The notes: generated by a model from the sequence alone, not told the origin. A stretch of DNA of 64,000 nt from Chryseobacterium cucumeris (GCF_001593385.1 NZ_LUVZ01000044.1:62001-126000); one strand, 5' to 3'. Positions 9,067 through 18,434 are shown, counted from the first letter of the stretch. A program made the numbers and translations.

Positions 9067-10467
9067 ATGAAAAAACAAATTTTATTTTGCTTCAGTAGTT
9101 TACTGATGCTTTTTATGAGTTCGTGTTCTTCTGAAGATCTGAATTCAGAGGTAACGCCTGAAAGTCCAGCGGCAAAGGCTAATAACAGAATGTCTGCAGC
9201 TAAATTTGCAGGCGACGGAATTTATGATGTCTTAGGACATGGCTTTAATGCTGCAGGAGAATATGCTAATGCTAGTTCTGCGGGATTTAAAGTGGTTGAT
9301 ATTGATCGTTTCAAAGCTGAACAGGCAGCAAGACTGGTTTCTGAAAATACAAATACTCAGGAGTATGTTGAAGAATATGGAGAAAATGCAGAAACTTACT
9401 CCAAAATGGTATCTACAAAAGTAGATGTGACTGCAGGAATCCCTTTATTTAAAAAAACACTTTCGGTAGGATTTAATTCTGCGATTACTACCAATCATAA
9501 ATTTGATGCCAAGTATATCTATGGTAGTTACAATCTTTTGATCAAGCAGAAAAGATTAAGATTTAATGCAACAACAGATATGTTGGCTGATTATATTACA
9601 CCTGAATTTGCACAGGATTTACAGGTAAAATCCCCACAACAAATTGTACAGGATTATGGGACTCACGTAATGGTTGATATTTATACCGGGGCAAAAATGG
9701 ATATCTTATTCCAGTCTGAAACAAGAAATGAAAGTCGTGACCGTGCTGCAAGAATCGGAATAAAATTGGGAATGGCTAAGATTTTTGATGTTGATGTTCA
9801 GAATGATGTCAATACATCAGAATCTAGCATGAACTATTCTAAAAAATTATCATACAGAACAAGAGGAGGAGATCCTTCAAAAGGTTTGATTGGGGAACTT
9901 AATCTCGATCAAAACACTCCCAAAATCAATATAGCAAACTGGCAGAACAGTTCTACACCCAATAATTCCGTATTAGTGGATTTTGGAAATAATGGGTTAA
10001 TATTTATTTTTGATCTGGTAAAAGATCCTGCTAAAAAAGCAGAACTTAAATCATACGTTATCCAATACCTTATCGATAATAAAGTAATGCTGGATTATAT
10101 TCCGGTTCCAATTTATGGATTTTATAGCGGTTCAGATAGAGATCACCTGCTTTCTACATGGGCTGGAACTCCTAATAATTATCAGGCGGAAGGCGAGCAG
10201 TTTAAAGCGTACAGCTATAAAGCACCTAATACAGTCCCTGTTTATCAGTTCTATAGTGCAAATGACAGGGATCATTATTATTCCACTTATCAGGGAACAC
10301 CATGGAATTATACTTATGAAGGAATAGCTTTCTATGCAACAATGGATAGCACAAAAAAACCTATTTATCAATTTTACAGTGGCAGCGACAGAGATCATTA
10401 CTACAGCACTTATCCGGGAACACCCAATAACTATGTTGCAGAAGGAATTCCTTTTTATGCTTATTAA
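9067..10467 (+). CDS. MACPF-domain surface lipoprotein with three C-terminal repeats (paralog 2)
   Basis: A 466-residue paralog of the gene at 7357. The lipobox is LFMSSC with SSED after the Cys, again predicting surface display. Residues ~40-345 match paralog 1 at most positions, including the MACPF signature YGTHV (197-201) and the shared stretch SYRTRGGDPSKGL. The C-terminal part has the same three-repeat plan (from residues 348, 391, 432), but its own consensus, P(I/V)Y.FYS..DRDH..ST..GTP.NY, differs from paralog 1. That is what one expects if the pore part is conserved and the repeat part sets target choice; this is inference. A strong terminator follows, then a forward glycosyltransferase. 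The two genes are a tandem duplication that included the promoter. Confidence 0.88.
   Translation: MKKQILFCFSSLLMLFMSSCSSEDLNSEVTPESPAAKANNRMSAAKFAGDGIYDVLGHGFNAAGEYANASSAGFKVVDIDRFKAEQAARLVSENTNTQEYVEEYGENAETYSKMVSTKVDVTAGIPLFKKTLSVGFNSAITTNHKFDAKYIYGSYNLLIKQKRLRFNATTDMLADYITPEFAQDLQVKSPQQIVQDYGTHVMVDIYTGAKMDILFQSETRNESRDRAARIGIKLGMAKIFDVDVQNDVNTSESSMNYSKKLSYRTRGGDPSKGLIGELNLDQNTPKINIANWQNSSTPNNSVLVDFGNNGLIFIFDLVKDPAKKAELKSYVIQYLIDNKVMLDYIPVPIYGFYSGSDRDHLLSTWAGTPNNYQAEGEQFKAYSYKAPNTVPVYQFYSANDRDHYYSTYQGTPWNYTYEGIAFYATMDSTKKPIYQFYSGSDRDHYYSTYPGTPNNYVAEGIPFYAY
10108..10464 (+). repeat. Three tandem ~40-codon repeats in MACPF protein 2
   Basis: Units start at bases 10108, 10237 and 10360 with the shared pattern Y-x-F-Y-S-x-x-D-R-D-H, then ST, GTP and NY, ending in EG..FYA. 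The second and third units are nearly the same. Confidence 0.75.
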
Positions 10468-10492
10468 CTAAATAATATTAATATTTTACAAT

Positions 10493-10525
10493 AAAGAAAC
10501 CGTTTCAATTTTGAGACGGTTTCTT
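10493..10525 (+). terminator. Terminator after MACPF gene 2
   Basis: AAAGAAACCGTTTCA (10493-10507) pairs with TGAGACGGTTTCTTT with one G-T pair, giving a 14-15 bp stem with a short loop and T-rich flanks. Confidence 0.8.
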
Positions 10526-10619
10526 TCATATGATAAAGAAATAGAAATCAATTGTGAAAAATTTCATTAGTGATATGAATTTAAGACTGATATTTTTTAC
10601 TCGCTTATAGGTAAAAATG

Positions 10620-10627
10620 TATTTTTG
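10620..10627 (+). promoter_or_regulatory. -7 element before the short ORF and forward glycosyltransferase
   Basis: TATTTTTG matches TAnnTTTG. The first ATG downstream opens the 34-codon frame at 10651; the glycosyltransferase ATG is at 10769. Confidence 0.4.
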
Positions 10628-10650
10628 TAGCTTATTAGTTTAGTTTATCA

Positions 10651-10752
10651 ATGAAAAAGCACTTTGTTTTTATCAGAAACTATCTCAGAAACTACAGAAA
10701 TAAGTTCATAATACTTTTAGCACTGTCATTGAGAAGGGTTGAAACTAAATAA
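10651..10752 (+). CDS. Possible 33-residue basic peptide (leader or small membrane peptide)
   Basis: A short frame starts 23 nt after a -7 element and ends 16 nt before the glycosyltransferase ATG. It reads MKKHFVFIRNYLRNYRNKFI followed by ILLALSLRRVETK: strongly basic, with a short hydrophobic patch near the end. It could be a leader peptide, a small membrane-binding peptide, or a chance frame. I do not recognise a family. The only support is its placement between promoter and gene. Confidence 0.3.
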   Translation: MKKHFVFIRNYLRNYRNKFIILLALSLRRVETK

Positions 10753-10768
10753 TTTAACTTACTAACAA

Positions 10769-11734
10769 ATGAAAATTATTTTCCACGAAAATCAATTGTG
10801 CTATAGAGGGACGTCCAATGCTCTTTTTGATTATGCTTATTATAATGAGGAAATGCTTGGTAACGAGTCGATGATTCTTTATCCTAAAAATAGTCCGAAT
10901 AATGCTGAAGAAGCTATTGAACGTTTTAAAAAAAGGTTTAACGTTGTTGGATATAGCGACATCAAGGAAAGAAATGAAATTATTAAAAAGGCAAATGCAG
11001 ATCTTTTCTATGCAATAAAATCCGGAGAAAGAGAAACAGATACTCCTCATGAGCTTATTAAAACAGCTATTCATGCGGTTTTTAAATACAACGAACCCTA
11101 TGGAGATGTTTATGCCTATGTTTCTGAATGGCTGGCCAAAACGATGAGCGGAGGAAAGCTTCCTTTTGTTCCCCACATTGTAGATCTTCCCGAGGTGAGT
11201 GGTGACCTTCGTGCTGAATTAAATATTCCGAAAGATGCAGTGGTATTTGCAAGATATGGGGGAACTGAAACTTTTGATATTGGTTTTGTAATGGAAGCCG
11301 TAAAGAAAACGGCTCTGAAAAATAAAAATATATACTTTGTTTTTATGGGAACTGATGAATTTGTAAAGAGGAATTTTTTCAGGTCTTACAAGAATATTAT
11401 TTTTCTTCCACCGACTACTGATGTAGAAAGAAAAGTGAAATTTATTAATACTTCTGATGCATTTTTGCATGCCCGCACGCAAGGAGAGAGTTTCGGAATG
11501 GCTGTAGGTGAGTTTTCTATTAAAAATAAACCTATTATAACATGGTCCGGATCTGATGAGAAATCACATCTGGAGATTCTGGGAGATAAAGCTATTCTAT
11601 ACAAAGATAAGCAGGATATCATGCAAATCCTGAAGAGCTTTCAACCGGATGCAGGTAAAAACTGGGATTGTTACTCAGAACTTTTCAATCCGCGGGCAGT
11701 TATGGAGAAATTTGAAAATGTTTTTATCAAATAA
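10769..11734 (+). CDS. Glycosyltransferase family 4-like protein
   Basis: A 321-residue GT-B-fold sugar transferase. The C-terminal nucleotide-sugar domain shows the EX7E motif in GESFGMAVGEF (about 246-256), following the loop DAFLHARTQ. The N-terminal half (MKIIFHENQLCYRGTSNALF) is the acceptor side. Donor and acceptor cannot be read from sequence. It is the only forward gene in an otherwise reverse glycan locus and lies directly behind the MACPF pair, so it is a candidate for modifying the producer's own surface glycan. It ends at a two-way terminator shared with the reverse cluster. Confidence 0.85.
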   Translation: MKIIFHENQLCYRGTSNALFDYAYYNEEMLGNESMILYPKNSPNNAEEAIERFKKRFNVVGYSDIKERNEIIKKANADLFYAIKSGERETDTPHELIKTAIHAVFKYNEPYGDVYAYVSEWLAKTMSGGKLPFVPHIVDLPEVSGDLRAELNIPKDAVVFARYGGTETFDIGFVMEAVKKTALKNKNIYFVFMGTDEFVKRNFFRSYKNIIFLPPTTDVERKVKFINTSDAFLHARTQGESFGMAVGEFSIKNKPIITWSGSDEKSHLEILGDKAILYKDKQDIMQILKSFQPDAGKNWDCYSELFNPRAVMEKFENVFIK

Positions 11735-11740
11735 AATAAT

Positions 11741-11768
11741 AAAGGCTAATGTAACAACATTAGCCTTT
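11741..11768. terminator. Bidirectional terminator closing the glycosyltransferase cluster
   Basis: AAAGGCTAATGT (11741-11752) pairs perfectly with its complement (11757-11768) around a 4-nt loop, with AT-rich tails on both sides. It ends the forward gene and the 11-gene reverse run. Confidence 0.85.
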
Positions 11769-11786
11769 TATTTTGGTCTGAAAGAA

Positions 11787-12668
11787 TTAAAAAAGACTTC
11801 TAATTCTCATCTTTATTTTTTTCGTGAAAGATAAATTCAGATTGAGTTTTTGCTGAGGATATTTCTTTGAAAAGGAAAGAATAAATTCATCAATGTTTTT
11901 TGCAGGAAAAAAGGAAAGCTCTTTCCAAATGCCTTTATATAAAGGATGAAAGTCTATGAATGTCTTATAATTGTCAGCATTCACCGTTTTCCAGGAGTTT
12001 AAAAACGTTGAAGTGTCAAAATCATTTTTATGCCCCCAGTTATTGATCTTTTCTGAAATTTCACTTTCTTCCCGCGCCCATGACTGATGTATTAAATAAA
12101 AATCCAGTGGCAGAATTTTGCCTTTATTTGTATTTCTTGCATATTCATATTGAGGATTGTTTGTAATAAGCATACACTTTTCATCAAAAGGCGTAATAAC
12201 AAAGAATCCCTCCGCATTATGTTTGAATAATGTCACAAAATTTACCTGAAAATTAAAAGGATTTTTAGCAGGGTTCTTTAGTAAAAATTTATTCCCTTTC
12301 AAAAACTTTGCTAATACTCCGAAGTCATAAGCATATTCATCTCCATCCATCTGGATATGCCATCCGCCAGAGCCCATTTTTTCTGCCATCATGTTCCTTT
12401 GTCTGGTCTCCAGCTCCATTGGCTGCATCCCTTCAATGAAAAAAGTGTCTTTGTAAAAGATGATTTTATTCTGAGTATCCAATTTTTTGATATCACTGAA
12501 AACACTTTCAGGAATATGAATATCATTACCTGCCCATGTCTTATTATTGGCATCATAGCTTATCACAATACAGTCCGCATGCTCATAAATATGCTTAAGA
12601 GATGTAAAGATGTAACAGTAGTCATATGATAGAAGATATCCTACTTTAATAATATTTTTTTTACTCAT
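11787..12668 (-). CDS. Glycosyltransferase-like protein with DGDE motif
   Basis: A 293-residue protein with the layout of a GT-A transferase: an N-terminal beta-alpha region (KVGYLLSYDYCYIFTSLKHI), then a DXD-type metal/nucleotide-sugar motif in HIQMDGDEYAYD (about residue 106-117). The C-terminal half is unique, with many aromatic residues. It lacks the ITYNEE-type opening of classical family 2 enzymes, so the family is uncertain. It is the last gene of the reverse cluster and its start overlaps the stop of the preceding transferase by 8 bp, implying coupled translation. Confidence 0.65.
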   Translation of the reverse strand: MSKKNIIKVGYLLSYDYCYIFTSLKHIYEHADCIVISYDANNKTWAGNDIHIPESVFSDIKKLDTQNKIIFYKDTFFIEGMQPMELETRQRNMMAEKMGSGGWHIQMDGDEYAYDFGVLAKFLKGNKFLLKNPAKNPFNFQVNFVTLFKHNAEGFFVITPFDEKCMLITNNPQYEYARNTNKGKILPLDFYLIHQSWAREESEISEKINNWGHKNDFDTSTFLNSWKTVNADNYKTFIDFHPLYKGIWKELSFFPAKNIDEFILSFSKKYPQQKLNLNLSFTKKIKMRIRSLF

Positions 12669-13563
12669 TTTTTATTTTATCTAAATTGGAATAAAGACCG
12701 TCTAATATACCTTTTATGTACGCTTTCGCCATGGAAAATTTTCTTTTTTTAAGGGCTTTCCTTGCGAACTTCCATCGTTCTTTGGTTACATATTTTAAAT
12801 TCCCGTCATACAGCCTGCACATCCAGATCCGGTTTCTGGTGATGTAATACTCATAAAAACTGCCTTTGTCGCTGGCAAGATTGAAAGCTTCACATTGTGT
12901 ATTGACGGCAATTTTCCATTGGGTGTTTTTAAGAAGCCGCAGACACCATTCAGACTCTTCATAATACATGAAAAAGCTGGTGTTCATTAAGCCTACATCG
13001 TCCAATATTTCTTTTCGGAACATCAAGGCGCTTCCATCTACATATTTTATATTGTAGTTGTAATGAGGAGCATTTACATGGTTTTTATCCTGTTCAGAAT
13101 GGGTGTGTCCTCCCTGAAAACCTTCTTCCGGGAATAACAGCCCACCGTCTGAGAATATTCTGTCACGAATGTTTCTGTAGCAGATTCTTGGGCCAATGAT
13201 TCCTATATCTGGAAATTCTTTTAAATCGTTATATAACTGACTAATTGTGCTGCGGGATATTTCAATGTCCGGATTTAATAGTAAAAAATAATTCCTGCCG
13301 TCTTCAATCGCTTTTTTAATGGCTAAATTATTACCGAAAGCATAACCCCCGTTATAATCACTTAAAATATAATTGATTTGCTTTTGTGAGCCCAGTTGCT
13401 CTATTTCCTTTCTGTCTTTTGAATGATTATCTACTACATAAATAGATTGTTGCGAAATGCCTTCGTTTAATAATGAATTAACTTCTCGCTGGGTATCTTC
13501 AAAAGAATTGTAATTCAGTATGATAATGGCCAGGTCATCCATTAGTGTAAAATCTTTTTCCAT
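12661..13563 (-). CDS. Family 2 glycosyltransferase (rhamnosyltransferase-like)
   Basis: About 300 residues, GT-A fold. It opens with IIILNYNSFEDTQREV, has the metal-binding site in LLLNPDIEIS (about 94-103), and shows FFMYYEESEWCLRLL, features shared with WbbL-type rhamnosyltransferases of O-antigen pathways. A second in-frame ATG at 13542 would give MDDLAIIILNYN, start 1 nt inside the preceding stop (TAATG), and may be the true start (293 residues). The C-terminal basic helix may rest on the membrane. Member of the reverse glycan operon. Confidence 0.85.
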   Translation of the reverse strand: MEKDFTLMDDLAIIILNYNSFEDTQREVNSLLNEGISQQSIYVVDNHSKDRKEIEQLGSQKQINYILSDYNGGYAFGNNLAIKKAIEDGRNYFLLLNPDIEISRSTISQLYNDLKEFPDIGIIGPRICYRNIRDRIFSDGGLLFPEEGFQGGHTHSEQDKNHVNAPHYNYNIKYVDGSALMFRKEILDDVGLMNTSFFMYYEESEWCLRLLKNTQWKIAVNTQCEAFNLASDKGSFYEYYITRNRIWMCRLYDGNLKYVTKERWKFARKALKKRKFSMAKAYIKGILDGLYSNLDKIKNE

Positions 13564-14681
13564 TTTTCAATTGCTTTTTCTTCAGAAAAATTATTTTTAA
13601 AATATTCCTCAGCCTGTATTTTCATATCCTGATAATAAGATTGATCCTGCAATAAAGACATGATCTGATCTTTAAAAATTTCAGGATGATCACTTACCAG
13701 ACATCCATTTGAAGTTTTTGAAGGGAACCCATCAATCGCTCTTTCTGTTCCCACAATAGGAAGTCCGTAGGATAACGCTTCTATGACTTTAATTTTGATT
13801 CCTGTGCCCTCCAGCATTGGGCAAATTGCAATTTTTGACTGGTGGTAATACTCTTCCAGGCTTTCTGCAAATTCTATTAAGGTAACACCTTTTCTTTCTT
13901 GAATATGCTTGCAAATTCTCCCGATAATTACAATGTTGATATTTGGAGGAAGCAATGGATATACATGGTCAAAAAACCACTGTATGGATTGTATATTGAA
14001 AATGTTTTCAGACCCTACGAAAATCAGATCATACTTTTTATCACCATCACTTTTTTCGAAATGAGATGGGAAAGAAGGCGGTATATTGATTACTTTTTCA
14101 CCTAAAAATCTTTTAAAAACAAGGTTTTCATCTTCTGATATGGTGATTACTTTATCAAACTTTGAAAGATTATTGATTTCCTCATTGAAACGTTTTCCGA
14201 TATCTAATGATTTGTTTTTATAGAACTCATTCAGGGTAATCCAATCATGGGTATCTATGATTTTTAAAGTATTTTTCATAGATTCATGATCAACTAATCC
14301 AGCCCAGAATTCATAATTGATAATGATGGCATCATATTTTTCCTTATTGAAGATGTCAGAAAATTCTTGCTTGGCAAAATCTGTCAATAAGTGGTTGTAT
14401 TCATTAGGCTTTTTATAAAATTTTGATATTTTGTGCTTCCAATATGCGGAAGATGTTTTTACTTTTAATGGTCTGTGTTTAATTAAGAACAGATGATCAA
14501 CAATATTTTGATCAATATCTGTAGTGTCGTTTTGGCTCTTATAAATCTCAGCGGCTCCTACCAGGTCAATATGATATCCCATTTTTTTTAAAACAGTAAG
14601 GGTCGTTTTTGCTCTCGTAGTATTTCCTGCCCTGTTTGAAAATGGATTTTCAGGAAAAAAAAATAGAATTTTTTTGGTCAT
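13542..14681 (-). CDS. Glycosyltransferase (GT4/GT1-like, GT-B fold)
   Basis: A 379-residue protein with N-terminal ILFFFPENPFSNRAGNTTRA (acceptor domain with the Gly/Asn loop) and a C-terminal GT-B domain: DLIFVGSENIFNIQSIQWFF, then ICPMLEGTGIKIKVIEALSYGLPIVGT, the donor-binding region (about 285-315). Probably adds a sugar to an envelope glycan on the inner face of the cytoplasmic membrane. Start and stop overlap neighbours by a few bases at both ends, consistent with one operon. Confidence 0.85.
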   Translation of the reverse strand: MTKKILFFFPENPFSNRAGNTTRAKTTLTVLKKMGYHIDLVGAAEIYKSQNDTTDIDQNIVDHLFLIKHRPLKVKTSSAYWKHKISKFYKKPNEYNHLLTDFAKQEFSDIFNKEKYDAIIINYEFWAGLVDHESMKNTLKIIDTHDWITLNEFYKNKSLDIGKRFNEEINNLSKFDKVITISEDENLVFKRFLGEKVINIPPSFPSHFEKSDGDKKYDLIFVGSENIFNIQSIQWFFDHVYPLLPPNINIVIIGRICKHIQERKGVTLIEFAESLEEYYHQSKIAICPMLEGTGIKIKVIEALSYGLPIVGTERAIDGFPSKTSNGCLVSDHPEIFKDQIMSLLQDQSYYQDMKIQAEEYFKNNFSEEKAIEKWKKILH

Positions 14682-15928
14682 TATAAAGATGTAATGGCGG
14701 AATTAAATTTGTTGATGATGGTATCCCATGAATAGTTTTTTAAAACATAATCTCTCGCTTTGATGCCTTCAGAAACAAGATCATCCTGTGACTGTTGCAT
14801 ATAAAACGTTAATGACTGGGAAAATTCTGTACTGTTTGTAAAGCTTTTTCCGGTTTTACTCTTTTCAATATGAGAATACAAAACCTCACAGTTTTTATTT
14901 ACAATGATAGGGATTTTCAATAACATGGCCTCTAATGTAATCAATGAAAGGCTTTCATAGAATGAAGGCATTATAAGTGCGCTGGCATTTTCCAGTAAAG
15001 CATTTTTGAGGTCGTGGTCTACAAATCCCGTAAGGATAATATCATCTCCCTGAGTTATTTTTTCCTCAAGAGAATTTTTGCCTGCCAAAACGAGCTTTAC
15101 ATCTCGATATTCAGGATGTTTTTCTTTGAAATCTTTAAAATATTCAATCATCATGACACAGCCTTTGTCTTCAACAATCCTTCCTATATAAATAAAGTAT
15201 TTGGTCTGATAAAGATCCTTAGGGAGTTCACCCGATGCAGCATCATAATCATCAAAACCAATTCCTGCAATTTCTGATTTTAACTTTTTTGCCTGAGGAT
15301 AAACGCTTTCTACAAAATCTTTTTCAATCTGTGTATTGTACATGATGAACTTTGGAAGAGAAAACAATTGAGAATAGCCATCAAGATAAAACTGAGACTC
15401 GTCGTGGGCAGTTGGAATAAGAATGCTTTTGTCAGCAACTTCTCTGATTCCTATATTGGTTGGGTGATATAAATAGGTAAAGAAAATAAAAGCCTTGTAA
15501 TCTTCTTTTTTCTCTTTTATAAATTGAATTAAATCCGGGGAGAATGGTCCTTGTACTTCTAACCATTCATTGAAATTAAAGTTTTTTTTGTTGTATTTAA
15601 ATCTCTTATAAAGCAAATAAGGGAAGTTTAAAAAGCTTAGCTTTCTACTATAATATTTATATAAGTTACGGGCTGTTTTACTGAGCTCATTAAATCTTTT
15701 TAAATCCTTTTTTAACGTTTTAAATCTTCTTACTTTAATATCATTGATAATTTCAACACCTTCCGGGTAATGATTATCCCAACGTTCGAATTCTATAGCA
15801 CAGGTTGTAATAATTTCAATATCATAGAGAGCAGACAATTTTTCAGCTAATAATCTTGCGTGAAGTTCTGCACCTCCGTTGATCTCCAGCCCATATCTTT
15901 GGACTACTATTGCAATTTTGTCTTTCAT
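14681..15928 (-). CDS. Glycosyltransferase family 4
   Basis: A 415-residue GT-B enzyme. The N-terminus has IVVQRYGLEINGGAELHA, the glycine-rich acceptor loop; the C-terminal domain has FIYIGRIVEDKG and the EX7E motif in YESLSLITLEAM (about 325-336). The middle has a basic insertion (residues 75-125) likely contacting the membrane. It resembles mannosyl/glucosyl transferases of polysaccharide loci, but the sugar is unknown. One base overlaps the next gene; a 76-bp gap separates it from the upstream transferase. Confidence 0.88.
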   Translation of the reverse strand: MKDKIAIVVQRYGLEINGGAELHARLLAEKLSALYDIEIITTCAIEFERWDNHYPEGVEIINDIKVRRFKTLKKDLKRFNELSKTARNLYKYYSRKLSFLNFPYLLYKRFKYNKKNFNFNEWLEVQGPFSPDLIQFIKEKKEDYKAFIFFTYLYHPTNIGIREVADKSILIPTAHDESQFYLDGYSQLFSLPKFIMYNTQIEKDFVESVYPQAKKLKSEIAGIGFDDYDAASGELPKDLYQTKYFIYIGRIVEDKGCVMMIEYFKDFKEKHPEYRDVKLVLAGKNSLEEKITQGDDIILTGFVDHDLKNALLENASALIMPSFYESLSLITLEAMLLKIPIIVNKNCEVLYSHIEKSKTGKSFTNSTEFSQSLTFYMQQSQDDLVSEGIKARDYVLKNYSWDTIINKFNSAITSL

Positions 15929-16004
15929 CTGAAATATGATAAGCTCATTCGTAAATATAACAATTCGTCTATAAGCTGGCGAACCAGAACATTAACCAAT
16001 ACAA

Positions 16005-17240
16005 TTACTTTCTGCCTTTTTTGAAGAAAGCATTGACTTTCTTTCTGATTTTATTATAAAGAGTTCGCTCGAGATAATGAACTCTGGAATTTAATCTTTC
16101 GATTTCGCTTAAATAGAAAACATTATTGACATCACCGCCTCCGGTGCTTTCTTTTTTACCAAAACCATCAATGAAATTCAATCTGATTTTAAATAGCTCT
16201 CCGATAGATTGAATAGAAAAATTCTCAGCAATTTGTGATTTTGCCTTTTCTCTCATTGAAGCCAGACTGTCAAAATTGTTTTTGATATACTGGAGTTTTT
16301 CAACAGCATCTTTCAAGCTAGGCTTGGCAAGCGTTAAGCCTTCGTCAATCAGTCCTTTTGTATTGGATGTTTTGATGAAATCATACTGGATAAGGAAGCT
16401 GTTATTTACATTCATAAAATCCAGATTTCCGGAATAGCCCGTTCCGACAACAATTTTTCCATAGGCCATGGCTTCTGCCATAGTCAGACCGAAACCTTCT
16501 GAACCGTGGAGAGAAATCAGAACATCAGACTGCTGGATCAAAGAATGTAGTTTCTCCTTTGAAAAATGCTCGTTAATGATGATGACGTTCGGAATATTTT
16601 GGTAAGCTTCCAGCGCTTTCTGAGCATCCTTGCTTCTTTCAAGATTATGAGTTTTCACAATAAGAACACTGTTTTTATCTTCTTTGAAAACTGTTGTGAA
16701 AGCTTCCAGCGTAGCTTCCGGATTTTTTCTGATGGTGGTACTCAGAGAATCGAAAATCGTCAGATAGATCTTTGATTCCGGAGAAATATGATATTGGCTT
16801 AGCTGAAAATCCTTAGACTCTGCCATTTTTTGGATCGGATGAGAAAATCTGATCACAGGAATTCCTGTATACTTTGTAAAGATATTCACACAGAAATCAC
16901 TGGGTACCCACAGTTCATCAAAGACATTTAATATCTCAACAACTTTCTCGGAAACTTCGGGAAATTCCCAGGCCCAATAAATAATATTATAATGATCCTT
17001 AAGATTCAGATCCTGATTCTTAGAAAAGAAATTGTTGATAAAATTGATATTAATATGGAAAACATTAATAGAAGATGATGACTCGGAGCCCGAATCAATT
17101 CTTTCAAAAGTTTCACTGGAATAATTAATCCGGTTGACTTTGATGCCGATTGTTTCCAAAGCGATGGCATTCAGCCGTGTAGCTTCGGAAATTCCGAAAT
17201 TTCCATCAAAAAAACCGTGGTAATTTACACTTAATGACAT
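16005..17240 (-). CDS. Glycosyltransferase family 4 with C-terminal coiled coil
   Basis: A 411-residue GT-B enzyme. N-terminal SVNYHGFFDGNFGISEATR contains the glycine loop; the donor domain has LISLHGSEGFGLTMAEAMAY with the EX7E pair (about 248-256) and GTGYSGNLDFMN. The last ~45 residues (LSEIERLNSRVHYLERTLYN then a Lys-rich tail) look like a short coiled coil plus basic membrane anchor, often seen in enzymes that dock to the membrane or to a partner. Starts 3 nt after the preceding stop. Confidence 0.87.
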   Translation of the reverse strand: MSLSVNYHGFFDGNFGISEATRLNAIALETIGIKVNRINYSSETFERIDSGSESSSSINVFHININFINNFFSKNQDLNLKDHYNIIYWAWEFPEVSEKVVEILNVFDELWVPSDFCVNIFTKYTGIPVIRFSHPIQKMAESKDFQLSQYHISPESKIYLTIFDSLSTTIRKNPEATLEAFTTVFKEDKNSVLIVKTHNLERSKDAQKALEAYQNIPNVIIINEHFSKEKLHSLIQQSDVLISLHGSEGFGLTMAEAMAYGKIVVGTGYSGNLDFMNVNNSFLIQYDFIKTSNTKGLIDEGLTLAKPSLKDAVEKLQYIKNNFDSLASMREKAKSQIAENFSIQSIGELFKIRLNFIDGFGKKESTGGGDVNNVFYLSEIERLNSRVHYLERTLYNKIRKKVNAFFKKGRK

Positions 17241-17243
17241 GGA

Positions 17244-18431
17244 TTATAATGTTTTAAGTTTTTCTTTTACTTCTTCAGGTGAAAATGCTCTCAGACTGTC
17301 CACAGAATTTCTGCTTAAAGTATTCCAAAGCTCTTCATCATTATTCAGCTGAATAATAGCCTCTGCGAAACTGTTCTCATCATTGGCAATCAGTACATTC
17401 TTTTTATCGGTAAGTTTCATTCCTTCAGCTCCTATATCCGTTGTCACCACAGGAAAAAAGTATTCAAAAGCCTGTCCGATTTTTCCTTTCACGCCGGCAC
17501 CGAATCTTAAAGGTGCCACCATAATTTTCGAATTCATAAAGTGCTCTTCAATGCTTTCCACAAAACCTAAAAACTTAAACTTAGGAAATAGTTTAAGGTC
17601 AAGTTTTTCTGCAACATTCCCGATAATGCTTACTTCCAGTTCAGGATTGGTTTTCCAGACGATAGGCATTATTTTTTCATAGAGAAACTTTACTGCATCA
17701 ATATTCGGCTCGTGAATAGAACCAATGAAGGTAATTCCCTTGCTTTCACTGAAGTTTTTTCGCTCAGAAATATCAATTTTAGGATAATGGATATTAGATA
17801 TTGTAACGATCTTATTTTTGTCCGCATACTGGCTCATAATTTCTTTCTCCTTATCAGATATAGCAATGATATAATCCAGTTGTGGGGCAACGACAGTTTC
17901 CAGACGGAAAAAATGTTTATAATTCTTCTTTAAAGAAATACGGGTCGGTTCCAGTTCGATCGCTCTTTTAAACCTTAAAAAATGAATATCCACCATATCA
18001 TAAATGAATTTGGCAGAAGGTAAAATGGCTTTCATTTTTTTATAAAAAAGATTCAGCGCCAGAGGGCCGTTGAACCAAATGTAATCTATCTTTTTAAAAG
18101 AAGACAGGAAATCATAAATATTCCTGTAGTTATTGTTCTCTATGTAAACGATAACATTATGCTGCTGATAAAACTTCACATAAGAATCGTCTTCAAACAT
18201 ATGGGGTGCAAATAAAATGCAGTTATATCCTAATTCTTTGTAAATAAATATAAGTTCTTTCAATCTGTTAGCCCCAGATTCTTTATCGTGGGCAGGAAAA
18301 TCTCTTGATGCAAACAGGATTGTTTTTTGGGAAGCGTCATATAGATTAATGTTGATTATATCCTTAGACTGAAGGTTTTTAAGTTTTTCTTTTCTTTCGA
18401 AGTGCTTTTTTATTTTTTTTAAGATTCCCAT
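17244..18431 (-). CDS. Glycosyltransferase (GT4-like)
   Basis: A 395-residue GT-B transferase. A basic N-terminal helix (about 1-25) precedes ILFASRDFPAHDKESGANRL. The donor domain reads GITFIGSIHEPNIDAVKFL, then APLRFGAGVKGKIGQAFEYF, where the Gly-x-Gly-x-Lys-x-Lys pattern is that of teichoic/O-antigen-type GT4 enzymes, and TTDIGAEGM. The usual glutamate pair is partly replaced here (Gln-Ala-Phe-Glu). In the same operon, 3 nt from both neighbours. Confidence 0.85.
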   Translation of the reverse strand: MGILKKIKKHFERKEKLKNLQSKDIININLYDASQKTILFASRDFPAHDKESGANRLKELIFIYKELGYNCILFAPHMFEDDSYVKFYQQHNVIVYIENNNYRNIYDFLSSFKKIDYIWFNGPLALNLFYKKMKAILPSAKFIYDMVDIHFLRFKRAIELEPTRISLKKNYKHFFRLETVVAPQLDYIIAISDKEKEIMSQYADKNKIVTISNIHYPKIDISERKNFSESKGITFIGSIHEPNIDAVKFLYEKIMPIVWKTNPELEVSIIGNVAEKLDLKLFPKFKFLGFVESIEEHFMNSKIMVAPLRFGAGVKGKIGQAFEYFFPVVTTDIGAEGMKLTDKKNVLIANDENSFAEAIIQLNNDEELWNTLSRNSVDSLRAFSPEEVKEKLKTL

Positions 18432-18434
18432 TTG

